From Prinia subflava (Eukaryota > Chordata > Aves > Passeriformes > Cisticolidae): a stretch of 64,000 bases of DNA. The position numbers were made by a program, and so were the translations under genes. Shown here piece by piece: positions 1 through 10,800 of the stretch (position 1 is its first letter; each line of letters begins with the position of its first letter). The DNA is taken from the NCBI RefSeq assembly GCF_021018805.1, contig NC_086254.1, positions 372,001 through 436,000 of the forward strand, written 5' to 3'. The notes below the pieces were generated by a model. The model had not been told where the DNA came from and ran no database searches. It was given only the letters and a program-made list of their open reading frames with translations.

Positions 1-443
1 TCTCCAAATGCAATGCTTCCACTTGGTAACCCTGTCTCTCCTGTGAGCCCAGTGCTGACGGAAGGACAGAGCCCACAGCAGATACCAACATTTCCTACCA
101 TGCTTTCCCAGTCTGCAAATCCCTGTGAGCAGACAAGTTGTTTCCCACACAGGCTTCCCAAAATACATTTCAGCCAGGCAGGGGAACACACTGGACCTAC
201 ACCTAAACCACATTCCTTCAACCGCAAAGGAGGACTTTTAGATGCAGCACCAAGGGCCAGGTGATGGATGGGGTGTGCTTCCTCTTTGCAGATCACTTCT
301 TATAGTACTTTTCCAGCCGCGACTCCAGTTCTCATGGGGCCTGGCATGGTCTGGGACACACCCCATTTGTCAGCTCTGGAGCAAGAATCCCATATGTGAC
401 CTTCCCAACATACTGGCTGCAACTTGAACTGTTCTTTTTTTAC
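1..443. other. POM121 intron, no feature seen
   Basis: This sequence lies downstream of the exon 2 donor on the minus strand. I see no further POM121 exon, and the short reading frames here have no recognisable content. Confidence 0.5.
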
Positions 444-608
444 CTTCTTTTGCTTTCCTGATCATTCCCAAATGTCTGGTCCTCCTCCTCCTCTTCCTCC
501 ACAGCCCTTTTCCTGCTCTCCCTGATGGCATTCAGCACAGTCTCCTTTGCACATGGGTCAGAGCTGCTGGTGGCTGGGAAGGCCAGGGGTGAGACCAGCT
601 GCTCTAGA
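444..608 (-). CDS. POM121: POM121 coding exon 2 (gene continues off left edge)
   Basis: This 165-bp exon encodes a stretch containing DPCAKETVLNAIRESRKR followed by an acidic run and QESKRR. I recognise it as the basic/acidic nuclear-localisation region of POM121, the integral membrane nucleoporin that anchors the pore to the nuclear envelope. The acceptor is a pyrimidine-rich tract ending CACAG and the donor is AG|GTAAAA. The exon starts with one base, which completes the two-base overhang of exon 1, so the phases match. The following exons, including the FG-repeat region, must lie left of position 1. The match is from memory of the mammalian protein. Confidence 0.82.
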
Positions 609-1150
609 CTGTGGAACAGAGCAGAGTGAGGTGTGAGGCAGGCTGGGATCCTCGATCTGATTCCCCCACAGAAGGGAGAACACAGCTCTCCCACGTAGCC
701 CTTCCCGGAGGTTTGGACAGCACCATCCTCCCAGCCCCATGGCTGCGCTCGAGATGGGATGCTGCAGCACAGCCGGCTGAGGGCTCCCCGCGGTGTGTCC
801 TGCTCCCCACCGTGGCTGATAACCGGGCTCCCCCAGGTGTGTCTCGGTCTCCTCCGTACTCACGCCGGGGAGCGGGCGATGCCGACGGCTGGCGGGGCGA
901 TTCTCACGGTGACGGGGCTGCGAAGCGGGGTGGCACGACGGGCCCAAGGCGCGCTGCGGGGGGAGCCGCCCTCCCAGCGGGCGGCGGGCAAGCAGAGCGG
1001 CACGGCCGGCCGGGCCTCAGGCAGCGGGTACCGGCGGCGCGGGGCCTGCGGCCGGCAGCGAGGAACCCTGTGAAGACAGAGCGCAGTCAGCGCCTTCGAC
1101 GAGGTCTGGAGCTTCCCCGCCCCCTCCACCCCCATCTTCCCCTAGCCTAC
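609..1150. other. POM121 intron 1
   Basis: This 542-bp intron lies between the GTAGGC donor and the CACAG acceptor. Its 5' two thirds are still part of the CpG island. No other feature is seen. Confidence 0.6.
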
Positions 1151-1870
1151 CCGGGCTGCGGGCGACACGGCGCAGCCCTCGCGGCCGGGCCCCCGTTGGC
1201 GGCGGCTTTGCCAGGCGGGCGCAGTGCGGGCGGGCCAGGCCGCATGGCGCACCAGGCGCCCGCCGCACCCAGCGCCGCCGCACCCAGCAGCGCGCCCCGA
1301 AGCAACAGCCAGGCTAGGGCAAGGGCTAGGGCGAGCGCCAGCGCGGCGGCCACGGCCAGCGCAGCCCTCACGGCCCCATCCCGCCGCCCGCCCCGCGCCG
1401 CGCCCGCCATCGCCGCGCGCCCGCCTTTCCCGGCGTGCTCTGCGGGGCGGGGCGGGGCAGGGCGGGGCAGGCCTTAACAGCAGGGCGGAAGCTCCTCGAG
1501 TGGGCGGAGCTTCAGGGAGAGCGCGGCTAGCCCTTTCGGCACGTACTGCGGGGGCGGGGCTTAAGGAAGGGGCACGCCCAATGGGCGGGGCTTCCAGTGC
1601 CAGAGCGACCAGTCCTACCCCCATGCAGAGAGCGGGCGGGGCCCCGTCTGTAGGCGGGGCTCAGAGATGAGGGCGGCCGGGACCAGCCCTCTTGCGTCAG
1701 CGTGGGGGCCTGGCTTCATCGGGTGGAGCTTCTGGGGTGAGCGGTGCTTCCCGCCTCGTGCGATGGGCGGGGCTCCCCGGGAGGACGGCCGGCCCTCTCT
1801 CGGCGGGCTCCCGGCATACTCTGCGCGGGAAGGGCGGGGCTGCTGCCGCCCCCGGCCCCGCGTCCCCATC
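780..1870 (-). promoter_or_regulatory. CpG-island promoter of POM121
   Basis: This is a dense CpG stretch with many GGGCGG/CCGCCC GC boxes at 1450-1850 and a CCAAT/ATTGG motif near 1580, upstream of the POM121 ATG on the minus strand. No TATA box is seen. It looks like a housekeeping-type promoter. No exon of a divergent plus-strand gene was recognised. Confidence 0.6.
1151..1410 (-). CDS. POM121: POM121 first coding exon with membrane anchor
   Basis: The ATG at 1410 opens an 86-codon exon: a short basic N-terminus (RGGRRD), then a long Ala/Leu-rich hydrophobic stretch at about residues 16-53, then a Pro/Arg-rich tail with PPGKAAANG. This is the layout of the POM121 N-terminus, where one transmembrane segment anchors the protein in the pore membrane. 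The donor is CCCGG|GTAGGC, phase 2, matching exon 2. The very high GC fits a first exon in a CpG island. The hydrophobic run is partly encoded by a short GGGCTA/GGGCAA-like tandem, so LA pairs repeat. Upstream in-frame codons exist, so the exact start is inferred. Confidence 0.68.
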
Positions 1871-3090
1871 CCTCCCCCGCGACCCCTCAGAACACCCCCG
1901 TCCTCCCTTCTCGTGCCCCGGCCAGGGTCTCCCCTCCTCGTCATCCATCTCCCCTGCCCCAGGCCATGTGTGCCCCCGTCCCCACCCCCATCCCTTCCAC
2001 GTCGACCACGTCTCCCCCACCCAGATTCCAATTTCCCCATGTCTATTCAAATCCACAGTCCTGTTCACCACCCCACTCTCCATGTCCTCCCGGTCCCTGT
2101 GTTCCCATCCTGTCTCTAACAACCCCCCCTACATCATTCCAGCCTCTGTGTCCTCCCCTCTGCCCTCCCTATGTCGCCCTCCCCTAAAGGCCCTCTATAC
2201 CATTCCAGCCTGTGTCCTGCTGTCCCAGTCCCTGCGTAGCCTCATGTCCCCAAATCCCTCACGTCCCCAGTCCAGACCCCATATCTGACCGCATGTCCTA
2301 CATGCAGGAACCTGGAGGCACAGTCTTGCCTCTCCCCAGTCACCACCGTGTCCAACCTGTCCCCTTGTCCCAACTGAACGGCGCCATTGCCACCATCCTG
2401 CACTAAGGACAGGGGTGGGAACTGTGGGAAATTCTCTCTGGCTGGCTGTGCCCCTGGGGTCCCAAGGAGATATGGCTATCCCAGGAGATTTCCCACCTCA
2501 CTGCCAGTCAGCTGTGTCCTGCAGAGCAGGGACCATGGCAAGCAGGGACAACAGCAGAGAAAATAACAGGGACCATGGGAGGCTGCTGTCACAGGGCTTT
2601 CTGCATCCCAGGGGTCCAGGTGGACCTAGCAGGGCTGAAAGACACTAGGTCTGCCAGGGTGGGTTAACCATGCTTAGGAGGGGACATTCCCCTGAGATCC
2701 CTGTCTGTGGAATCCGTGGGCCACCCAGCAGCAGGACCCACTTACCATGGCTCTGCTGGGATGACCCTACAGCACAGGATGATCTGCATGGCCTCCCCAC
2801 TGCAGCATCACCCCCCAGGAAGGGAGGACAAAGCCACCTGTGCTCCTCAGGACTGAGTAGGGACCACATGCTGGTGCCTTCGCAGCTGAGACATGCAGGG
2901 TGGCCGTCCCTGGGGACATGCAGGTGTGGGACAGTGGGGACAAAGGCTGAAGGTCATCACCAGGACAACACCCAGGTCACCTTGACACCAAGTCATTTTG
3001 TGGGCTACTGAGCACACTGATGAGGGCAGAGCCCAGGACCCCTTTGTGACACAGGTCCCGTGTGTCCCCCCGCAAGCTGTGGGGCTGGGC
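1871..3090. other. POM121-HIP1 intergenic spacer
   Basis: From 1860 to about 2340 the plus strand is a degenerate pyrimidine-rich run of CCC, TCC and CAT blocks. The rest is unremarkable. The spacer separates the HIP1 3' end from the POM121 promoter; both genes are on the minus strand. Confidence 0.5.
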
Positions 3091-3097
3091 TGAAGGC

Positions 3098-3103
3098 TTT
3101 ATT
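3098..3103 (-). terminator. Distal HIP1 poly(A) signal AATAAA
   Basis: AATAAA on the minus strand inside CAATAAAGCC. Its downstream context is less GT-rich than that of the proximal signal. Confidence 0.4.
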
Positions 3104-4159
3104 GAAAAATCCAAACCAAACAACATGGTCATTATTATCATACAATGAAAACCCAAATCAACTCGTGCTGCAGTGGGGGGCACCCCTGCCGTCCTCGTCA
3201 CCAGCTGCCATCACTGGGGACACTGCAGGGACCCTCTGCCCATGCCTGGCTGAGATACAAAAGGGACAAGTGGATTTGGCCAAGAGCAGTGCTGCTGTCC
3301 CCAAGCCCCCACTGCCGCTGTGACCCCCATGCTGCTCCCCGGCCCCAAGGCCTGAGGTAGTTAGGCGTGCAGGCAAGACTCCCTCCCAAAAAAGTGGGGA
3401 GGGTTTTGGGGCTCCCTATGTCCTGCAGGAACAGGATGGTTGGTATTGCATCTGACGGGAGCCAGCACGGGTTGAGGATGGGGAAGCAGCAGGACCTCCA
3501 GGAGGAGGTCCAGGTCCCTCAGGCAGGCTGGCGCAAAGACCGGGTGGTCCAGCAGCAGGGCTGGCAGGGAACACGGTAATAGTGGGTTCCTGCACACTGG
3601 ACATCTGCGTGGAGGGGTGGCAGCTCTGAGGCTACGGTGATGGCAGGTCCCACTGCTCTAGGTGCCAGCTGGGTGCTGACGGGTGGGCATTGCTGGGAAA
3701 GCACACAGTGACAGCCCAGCCCCTTCCCAAAGGGAGAAAGGCCAAATTCTTTTGGCCCCAGCAGGGCCACCAGCAGGACGGTGGGGGATGGGGACATTGC
3801 TGCATGGTCTGACGTCACTGTCTCTACTGCAGCAATATGAGCTGGGGTGGCTGATGGCCCCTGCCCTCTGAGTCCCCTGCTCAAGGCACAAAGGTTCCCC
3901 GGCTGGTGCCAGCCCCATGGCCACCCCTGCCCACAGCCACACTGGCCCTGGTCCCCCTGCACCCAAGAGGGTGGCGATGACACCAGGGTGGCACCAAAGT
4001 GAGCAAGGACAGGGAGTTGCTAACTCTGGCTTTGGGACACCCTGACTTCCTCGCAAACCATCTGTGCTGCTGCCCTAGAGTCACCCCATCCGCAGGAGCT
4101 GGTGGCTTGTGCAGTGGCACTGTTGTGGCCCAAACCCACACCCAGCACCTTGCGGAGGG

Positions 4160-4165
4160 TTTATT
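4160..4165 (-). terminator. Proximal HIP1 poly(A) signal AATAAA
   Basis: AATAAA on the minus strand with a GT-rich downstream element about 15-30 nt later. Confidence 0.55.
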
Positions 4166-4878
4166 GCTGGCATGAACACAGTGAACTGTCAGGGCCGAGC
4201 AGCCCATCTTAGGGGGGGCTTGGGAGGCATTTTGGTGGCCTGGAATTAGGGGCAGGAGCTCATGGCAGCATCCCTCCTGCTGCCGTCCCTCTCCTAGCTA
4301 TTCCTGGCACCCTGTGTCCCAGCCAGGGTGTCCCATGGGAACACCACCTCTCAGCCTGCGGTGGCCAAAGGCACTCGGTGCCCCTGCCAAGGGGGAGCAC
4401 ACTTAGCACCAAGCCCAGCAGCACCCCAAAAGCTGTCCCCCATCCAGTGGCACCCCTGGGGCCATCTGCATGCTTATTCCCAGGAGAGGGGGATGTTCAG
4501 GTCGAGCCAGTGGCTGGATTAAGGCTGGAAAAGCAGCAAGAGGCAAGAGAAGCCCGACTGCTCTCACTCAGCCAGAGATGGCTCTAGTTCTCGGGATCTG
4601 TGCAAAAACTAAAACCAAAGGATTGAAGACCCCCGCGTAGACACACCCCCCCACCCTCAGCAGCTCTAATAAATACAGGTGCAGTCTGTGCACTGGTCCT
4701 GGTGTCTCACTGGCAGCTCAGCTCTGGTGCTGGAGGTGGCTCCTGGGGGAACACAGGGGATGTGTGCTTCTGCACCACTTCGTTGGGGATCTTCTCAACA
4801 GACTGCACCAAATGGGGTCCCAGGGGTGTCCCCCGCAGGGTCCCAGATGTCCCCCGTGGGCTGCTTCTACCAGTGGTG

Positions 4879-4889
4879 CTAATCTGCAG
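4879..4889 (-). CDS. HIP1: HIP1 exon 31, short terminal exon
   Basis: The acceptor CTTCCCACCTATAG|CTGCAG joined in phase 1 reads A-A-D-stop, with TAG at 4879-4881. Using the CTGCAG six bases on gives D-stop. Human HIP1 has about 15 more residues. A different frame of this exon stays open further and contains EKIPNEVVQKH, so an indel or alternative donor is possible. Confidence 0.5.
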
Positions 4890-7800
4890 CTATAGGTGGG
4901 AAGACAGAGTAAGGGGGTCCACCAGCATCCCTCTGCCTCATCCCTCTGGGACCACAGGGCTGCTCTAGCAGCACCTGAGTCCCCTGCCTGGGTATGATGC
5001 AGATACCACATGTTGGGGTCTTTCCTGTTGAGATACCCCATTGGATTTGCCCATGTCTGCCAACTTTCCCCGGGCTTGTGCCAGGTGCAGCAAAACCTCC
5101 TCGCCAAAACGCTATGGATGGCAGGCAGGGCTTCTCCACCCTGCCCCACCTTTTCCAGCAGCAGCTACCCAGCTGAAGCAGCGCTGGCACCACTCACCAT
5201 CCTCCTCCCAGCCCTCTGCCACACCAGCCAGCTCGTAGTGCTTCTTGCGCAGCTCCCCCAGCTTCTGCCGCTCCTTCTGCAGTTGGTTCTCCAGCTCCAG
5301 CACCCGCACCTGGGGACATGGCCAGGACATGCCCACCCTGGCACAGAGCTGCGCCAAGCACTTCCCTTTCATACCCATTATATCCCCAATATCGAGCCCA
5401 AAGTCCACAGAGGTGCGTCCCACAAGTAGACCTAGGGAGGGGATGGAGCTCAGGTGGGCACTGCTTGTGCAAGCAGGTGAAGGCATGATGATCTGTGTGG
5501 GTATCCCAGGCAGAGGAATTCCCCGGAGATGCCCCAGGCCAGGCAGGGGGTGGGTCCTGTGGGTAGTACACAGGGGGCAGGGGTGGCCATGGGCTGCTAT
5601 GTCATGGTGGGAATAGCACTGGGGAGGGATTGAGGACAAAGTGATTGTGACTCCTGGGCAAACCCATCTGTTGCCTTCACACCTTGGGCTTTGCCTTTGC
5701 TTGTACTAGCTGGGGGCAGCTGGGCATGGTGACCCCAAATTTTATGGCCCACACCAGGCAGCCCAAGAGAGACAAGATGAGGTGCGTTTCCCAAAACACG
5801 TGGGAATCTCCTACCTGCGAGTCCATCTCCTGACGCTTGATCTGGGTGAGTGTCATGCTGGAGAAGTCCATGCTATCTGTGGAGAAAGATACTACTAGAC
5901 CCCTCAAGCTCTGCTCCCCCACTCAGGCCCCCCAGCAGCTCCCATGCTGGTGGCAGGGTCTGGCACCATGGGATATGCAGGGAGGGAGTGAGGGGCAGCC
6001 AGGGGCAGAGATCATGGGGGCACAGCCAACCAAGGATGGTGAGTGCCAAGAGCAGAGGTTTTGCGGCAGGTTTGTGCTCCAAGTATTAGGACCAAAGGAA
6101 ACGGCCTCAAGTTGTGCCAGAGAAAGTTTAGGCCGGATAAAAAGGAAAATTTCTTCATGAAAAGGGTTGTTCAGCACTGGGAGAGGTGGCCCAGGCCATG
6201 GTGGAGTCACAGTTCCTGGAGGGATTTAAAAGCCATGTAGATGTGGCGCTTGGGGACATGGTTAGTGGTGAGGGAACAATTAAACACAATTATCTTGGAG
6301 AGCTTCTCCAGCTTCAGTGACTACATGATTCTAAGACCCCTGCAACCCAACACTCACCTTTCTCCTCCACCTGAGACTTCCCAGCCTTGGTGGAGGCCAC
6401 CACGCTGGCTGTGGCCTGGTTGACGCCCCGGGAAGCTTGTTGGAGCTTGCAGAGGTTGGCACTGTCTTTGTCTGCCTTCACCTGGTGGGAGAGTGAGGAG
6501 GGGGTCACACCCCGACAGGCAAGCAGAAGACCAGCTCCATGATTTGGGGTGACCACATGGTGCCCCAGCATCACTCTGAACCACAGGCAGGGTAGCAGCC
6601 TTGCTCCTACCTTGGAGGCTGCCACCAGCTGCGCGGTGCTGGCTGCAATCTCCCGGGAACAGACCATCAGTTCCTCAAATGTCCCCTTGCCTTGCACTAC
6701 CAGGTCAGCAGCATCACTGTGGGAGAGCACAGAGGAGCTCGAGCATCGTCCCGCCACCCTTGTCACCTCCTTGTGGTGATGGCAGGACTCCACCATCCTC
6801 TCCCCACTCTGGTGACAGTGGCACTTACACCATGACAGTGGCACCCCAGCCTACTGCCTTGGAGGCAGAGATGAGACCCTCGGTCCAGCGTGAATTCTTG
6901 GCATAGAACTCCTTGGGGGATGCTGCACCCTGCCATTGGTAACGGCACAATTAGTTACCTGGCACCCCCAGACCCCTGCTCCGGGGGGAAAGGAGGAGGT
7001 CAGGTTGTCATTCAGGATGTGTATGGGAGCTGGGGACACACTGAACTTAGGAGTCCCTGTGTGGGAAGGCAGATCAGGGATCATCATGACACCCCAGAAA
7101 CCAAAACCAGGGTGAGCACCTGGGGGTGTAAAGGAGCTCCTGGCAGCTGCTGGGGAAGTCCCAGTGGGACAAGGGTTGGAGCAGCATGTCCCAGCAAGTG
7201 CATGATGACCCCCAGCTGGACAAGCACCCCTGTCTTCATCCTTGTCCTCAGCCCTTCCTACATCTCTGCCTGCCCCCTTGCCCTCACCCCTGTCCCAGCT
7301 CACCCGTCCACTCTCCACGATCTCTCTCTGGAGGTCCTTAGAGGCCAGGACTAGGACATGGATGGCCTGCATGAGGCCTGTGCAGGAGCCCAGGATCCTG
7401 TGAGACAAACCCCACTGAGCCCTACCTGTGGAACAGCTGCCCTGTCTGCAGCACCTGTCCCCATCCTGCCTGCCTGGCTCTGTCCAGTGCTCCGATCACC
7501 ACTCACCTCTCGTTAACTTCCAGTTTGACTCCAGTGTCACCAGCCCGTGCCTTGCTCAGCATCTCCTGGTTGATGGGAGAGAGGCTTGTACTGAACCTGC
7601 TGCACCTCTCTGGCCTCTACAGTGGTCCCAGCAGGCCCCCAACATGGTGCCTGTGGGCACCCCTCTGCTCATGGGGACCCTCACCTCAATACGGGCAGAT
7701 GCTGTTTCGATAGCTGTGGCCGTTGCTGCCATCTCCTTGTCCACTAGGTCACCCAGCTCCTCCTGCTTGACATCCAGACCTCTGGGACGCAGCTCCTGGG

Positions 7801-10800
7801 AATAGGATGGGATGAAAGGGACCATCCAGGAGCACTACAGTCCCTTTGGTGGTGCCTGCCACAGCCTGATCCCATCCCACCAGCCCTCCTGGGCCACCCA
7901 CCTCCCCGATGGCGCTGATCTGGCCCAGGCAGGCTGTCACCAGGCTGCAATCAGCACTTGCCACCATCCCTGGGTCTTGCAGGGCGCTGAGGTAGCTCAC
8001 AGCCTCACTGCCACACTGCTTGCACAGCTCCAGCAGACCTGTGTGGGCAGCATGGGGGCTGAGGGGGGCCACACATCGGGAGGAGATATCTGGTTCCTAC
8101 CTATCATAGCATTTTGCCTGTGCTGGCCTCTACCTGCCCTGGTTTCTGCCCACTTCAGCACCCTACTTGCCCCAGCATCCCGCCCGCCTTATCCCTGCGA
8201 CCTGCCATGACCGCTGCACACCCTGGCCTCCACTCACCCCAGTACCCTCTTTGCCCTGGCCTGCCCTGGTGCCTTCTCACCCTGATATCTGCTCACCCTG
8301 ATCCCCTGCCCATCTTGGCCCCTGCCCACTGAGTTCCCTGCCCACCCCAGCCTTTGCCCACCCTGACCCCTATCCATCCCAACCCATCCTCACCCTGATC
8401 CCCTGCCCACCCTGGGGCATCACTCACGGTCAGCAGGCTCCACAGGGGCCACATGGGAGGTTGCACTGCCCTGCATGAGGGTGTTGCTGACCAGGTGGGC
8501 GAAGAGGGCCAGGCAGGGCAGCAGGGAACCCATGGCTGTGGCAGGACAGCAGACACAGGCCTCAGCCCCATCACACTGCCCACCTGCCCCCTGTGCCGGG
8601 GCTGCCCCTGTGCCCAGTGCCCGGGGCTGCCACCTCTCACCTGCACCATCCGAAAGGTACTTGCTGTGTGCGTCCTGCAGCCGCTCTGTGCACTCGGAGG
8701 CTGCCAGTGTCTGGGACAGGAGGCAATCTGCAGGCAGACAGCAAGCAGGGCTCAGCTGGGACCACAAGAAGCAGGCAGGCTGGGATAACGCCAGGTTGGG
8801 GAGCAGCAGGGGCATCACCTGCTGAGCCAGTGCAGCTGACATGAGCAGGATCCTCCATGTGAGCCAAGGCATCCTGCACCATGCGCTTCGCCTCGTGGAT
8901 GGTGCCCTGCAGCAGGGACAGCTGCTCCTCAATCAGGTGCTGCTGCAGTGTCTGCGCTGTGTTCTCCTGCTGGGCCAGAGCTGGGTTCAGAGCCCCTGCT
9001 GAACCACTGGGCACTCCCTGCACCTGGGCCTACCCAAACAACTCTGGTCTGGCCAGAATGGTAACGGCAGGACCCTCATGGTACCTTGTCTCTCAGCTGG
9101 GTCTGCAGCATCTCCAGCTCTGTCCTGCTGCTCTCCTGCTCATGGCTGCGCATGTCCTGCAGGTGCTGCAGCTTAGCCTGCAGAGCTGCCATCTCGTCCC
9201 TGTGCTGCTCTGCTGCTTGGCTCAGCCTGTCCCTCTCCTGCTCCAGGCTGGCAATCCGAGTGTTCTGTTCTGCTCCTGCCTGGAGGGGGCATGACATGGC
9301 AGTTTGGGCTGTGCCGAGGGTGAACCCTCCAGTTTGGGGACTCATTCTTGATCCAGGCTTGGGCCACCCCGACTGTCCTTGCTGGGTGCATCATGGCCTG
9401 CACAAGCACAGCTCCTCACACTAGCAGCACTGATGATCTTATTTGGTGACAAGTGAGGCTCCTGGGGAGTCTTTTTACTTTTATCAGTGAAAATGCATTT
9501 TAATCATGACTGTCACCACCCTGATGGAAGAGTGGTGCTGCCTCTGCCCCATTGCCATCCTGCTCCCAAGTCTGCCCACTTCATAGATGGGTTGACTGCA
9601 TTTTCCCACCAGCTTCTGCCTCATACAATGAGCCCAGGCACCCCTGCTGTTTTCCACAGCACTGTAGGCATAGCATATCCTCTGGCACATCATGCAATAT
9701 AGTGCCACACTGCTACCTGGGCTTACAGCAGGCAGAGCTGCTGAATGACCTTGTTCTTCCAGGCCTTTTATTCCATAATCCCTGCTGCTGAAGCCCATTG
9801 CTCCCCATACTATCACACTCAGGAGTGTGAAACCCACCTGTGTGACCTCAAACCCACTCAGATTTAGCAAAGATGACAGGAAGCTGGTTTTGATGCCAGT
9901 GCTGGGTATCACCGCTCAAAGGATTAAGGCCTGGCTACCCAGCCCAGAGGGGTGCTAAGGGTGCCCATGTGCTCTCTCACCTGTGTGCTGGACTCCAGCA
10001 TGCCCTGGAAGACCTGTAGCTCCTGTCTGCTGGCTGCCAGCTCCTGCTTCAGTGTCTCCAGCACCTCTGCCTGCTCCTGAGACTGCAGCAGGGGGAGAGG
10101 TTGGCAGCACTGGCGCCCCATGGGGAGCCCCTGCTCATCCATGGTATGTTCCCTCATCCCTACTCACCTTCCTCTGTGCCTGCTCGCTCACCCGTTGGAA
10201 GGAGTCCTCCAGTTCCTTCTTTTCCTGCTCCACATCCCCCTGGGCCTGCCTGGCCACTGTAATCTGCTTAGTCACCTCTGCATTCTGGCAATGTCAGAGA
10301 ATGAAATGAGCAGCCTCTGGTATTGGGGGCACACTGGGAGAGGGATGCTGGGGGGGGGTTTGGGGAGCCCACCTTGCGCAGCAGGTCAGCATGGTTCTGC
10401 ACCAGCTCGCTGTACTTTTCCTTCAGTTTGCTGTACCGCTGCTCATTGGCCTGTGCCCGTCCTGCCATGCATGCAGGGATACAGAGCTGAGCACCTGGGA
10501 CCTCCCACTCGGGGCTGACCCCCACCCTGTGCTAGTGCTGGCACTCCCTGCTCACTCTCAATTTCCGTCAGGCTCCGCTGAGCCTTCTCCGTGTCCTCCC
10601 GCTGCTTCTTCAGCTCCTCCAGCTCTGTGCGCAGGAACTCACTCTCGTCCTGTGCCTGCTGCTTCAGGTGCTGCTGTTCGGCCAGCTCAGCCTCCAGCTC
10701 GCTGGCACGGTCACGCAGCTGCACCACACCCCGTGTGCTCTGCGGGGACAGGTGGGGGCTGATGGCGCTGTTCAGTGCTGGCCAGGATCATCCAAGGCCC

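Larger units (their letters stand above)
3098..4878 (-). other. HIP1: HIP1 3' untranslated region
   Basis: This follows the predicted HIP1 stop codon. Two minus-strand AATAAA signals are present, at 4160-4165 and 3098-3103. The first is followed by a GT-rich stretch (GGTGCTGGGTGTGGG), which makes it a good cleavage context. The 3' UTR is therefore about 0.75 kb or 1.8 kb long. No other gene is seen here. Confidence 0.55.

Noticed and set aside
611..1477. 288-codon plus-strand open frame opposite POM121
   Set aside because: Low-complexity Ala/Pro/Arg product that lies antisense to POM121 exon 1.
4668..4674. Plus-strand AATAAA near 4668
   Set aside because: No plus-strand gene precedes it. 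It lies in the HIP1 3' UTR on the other strand.
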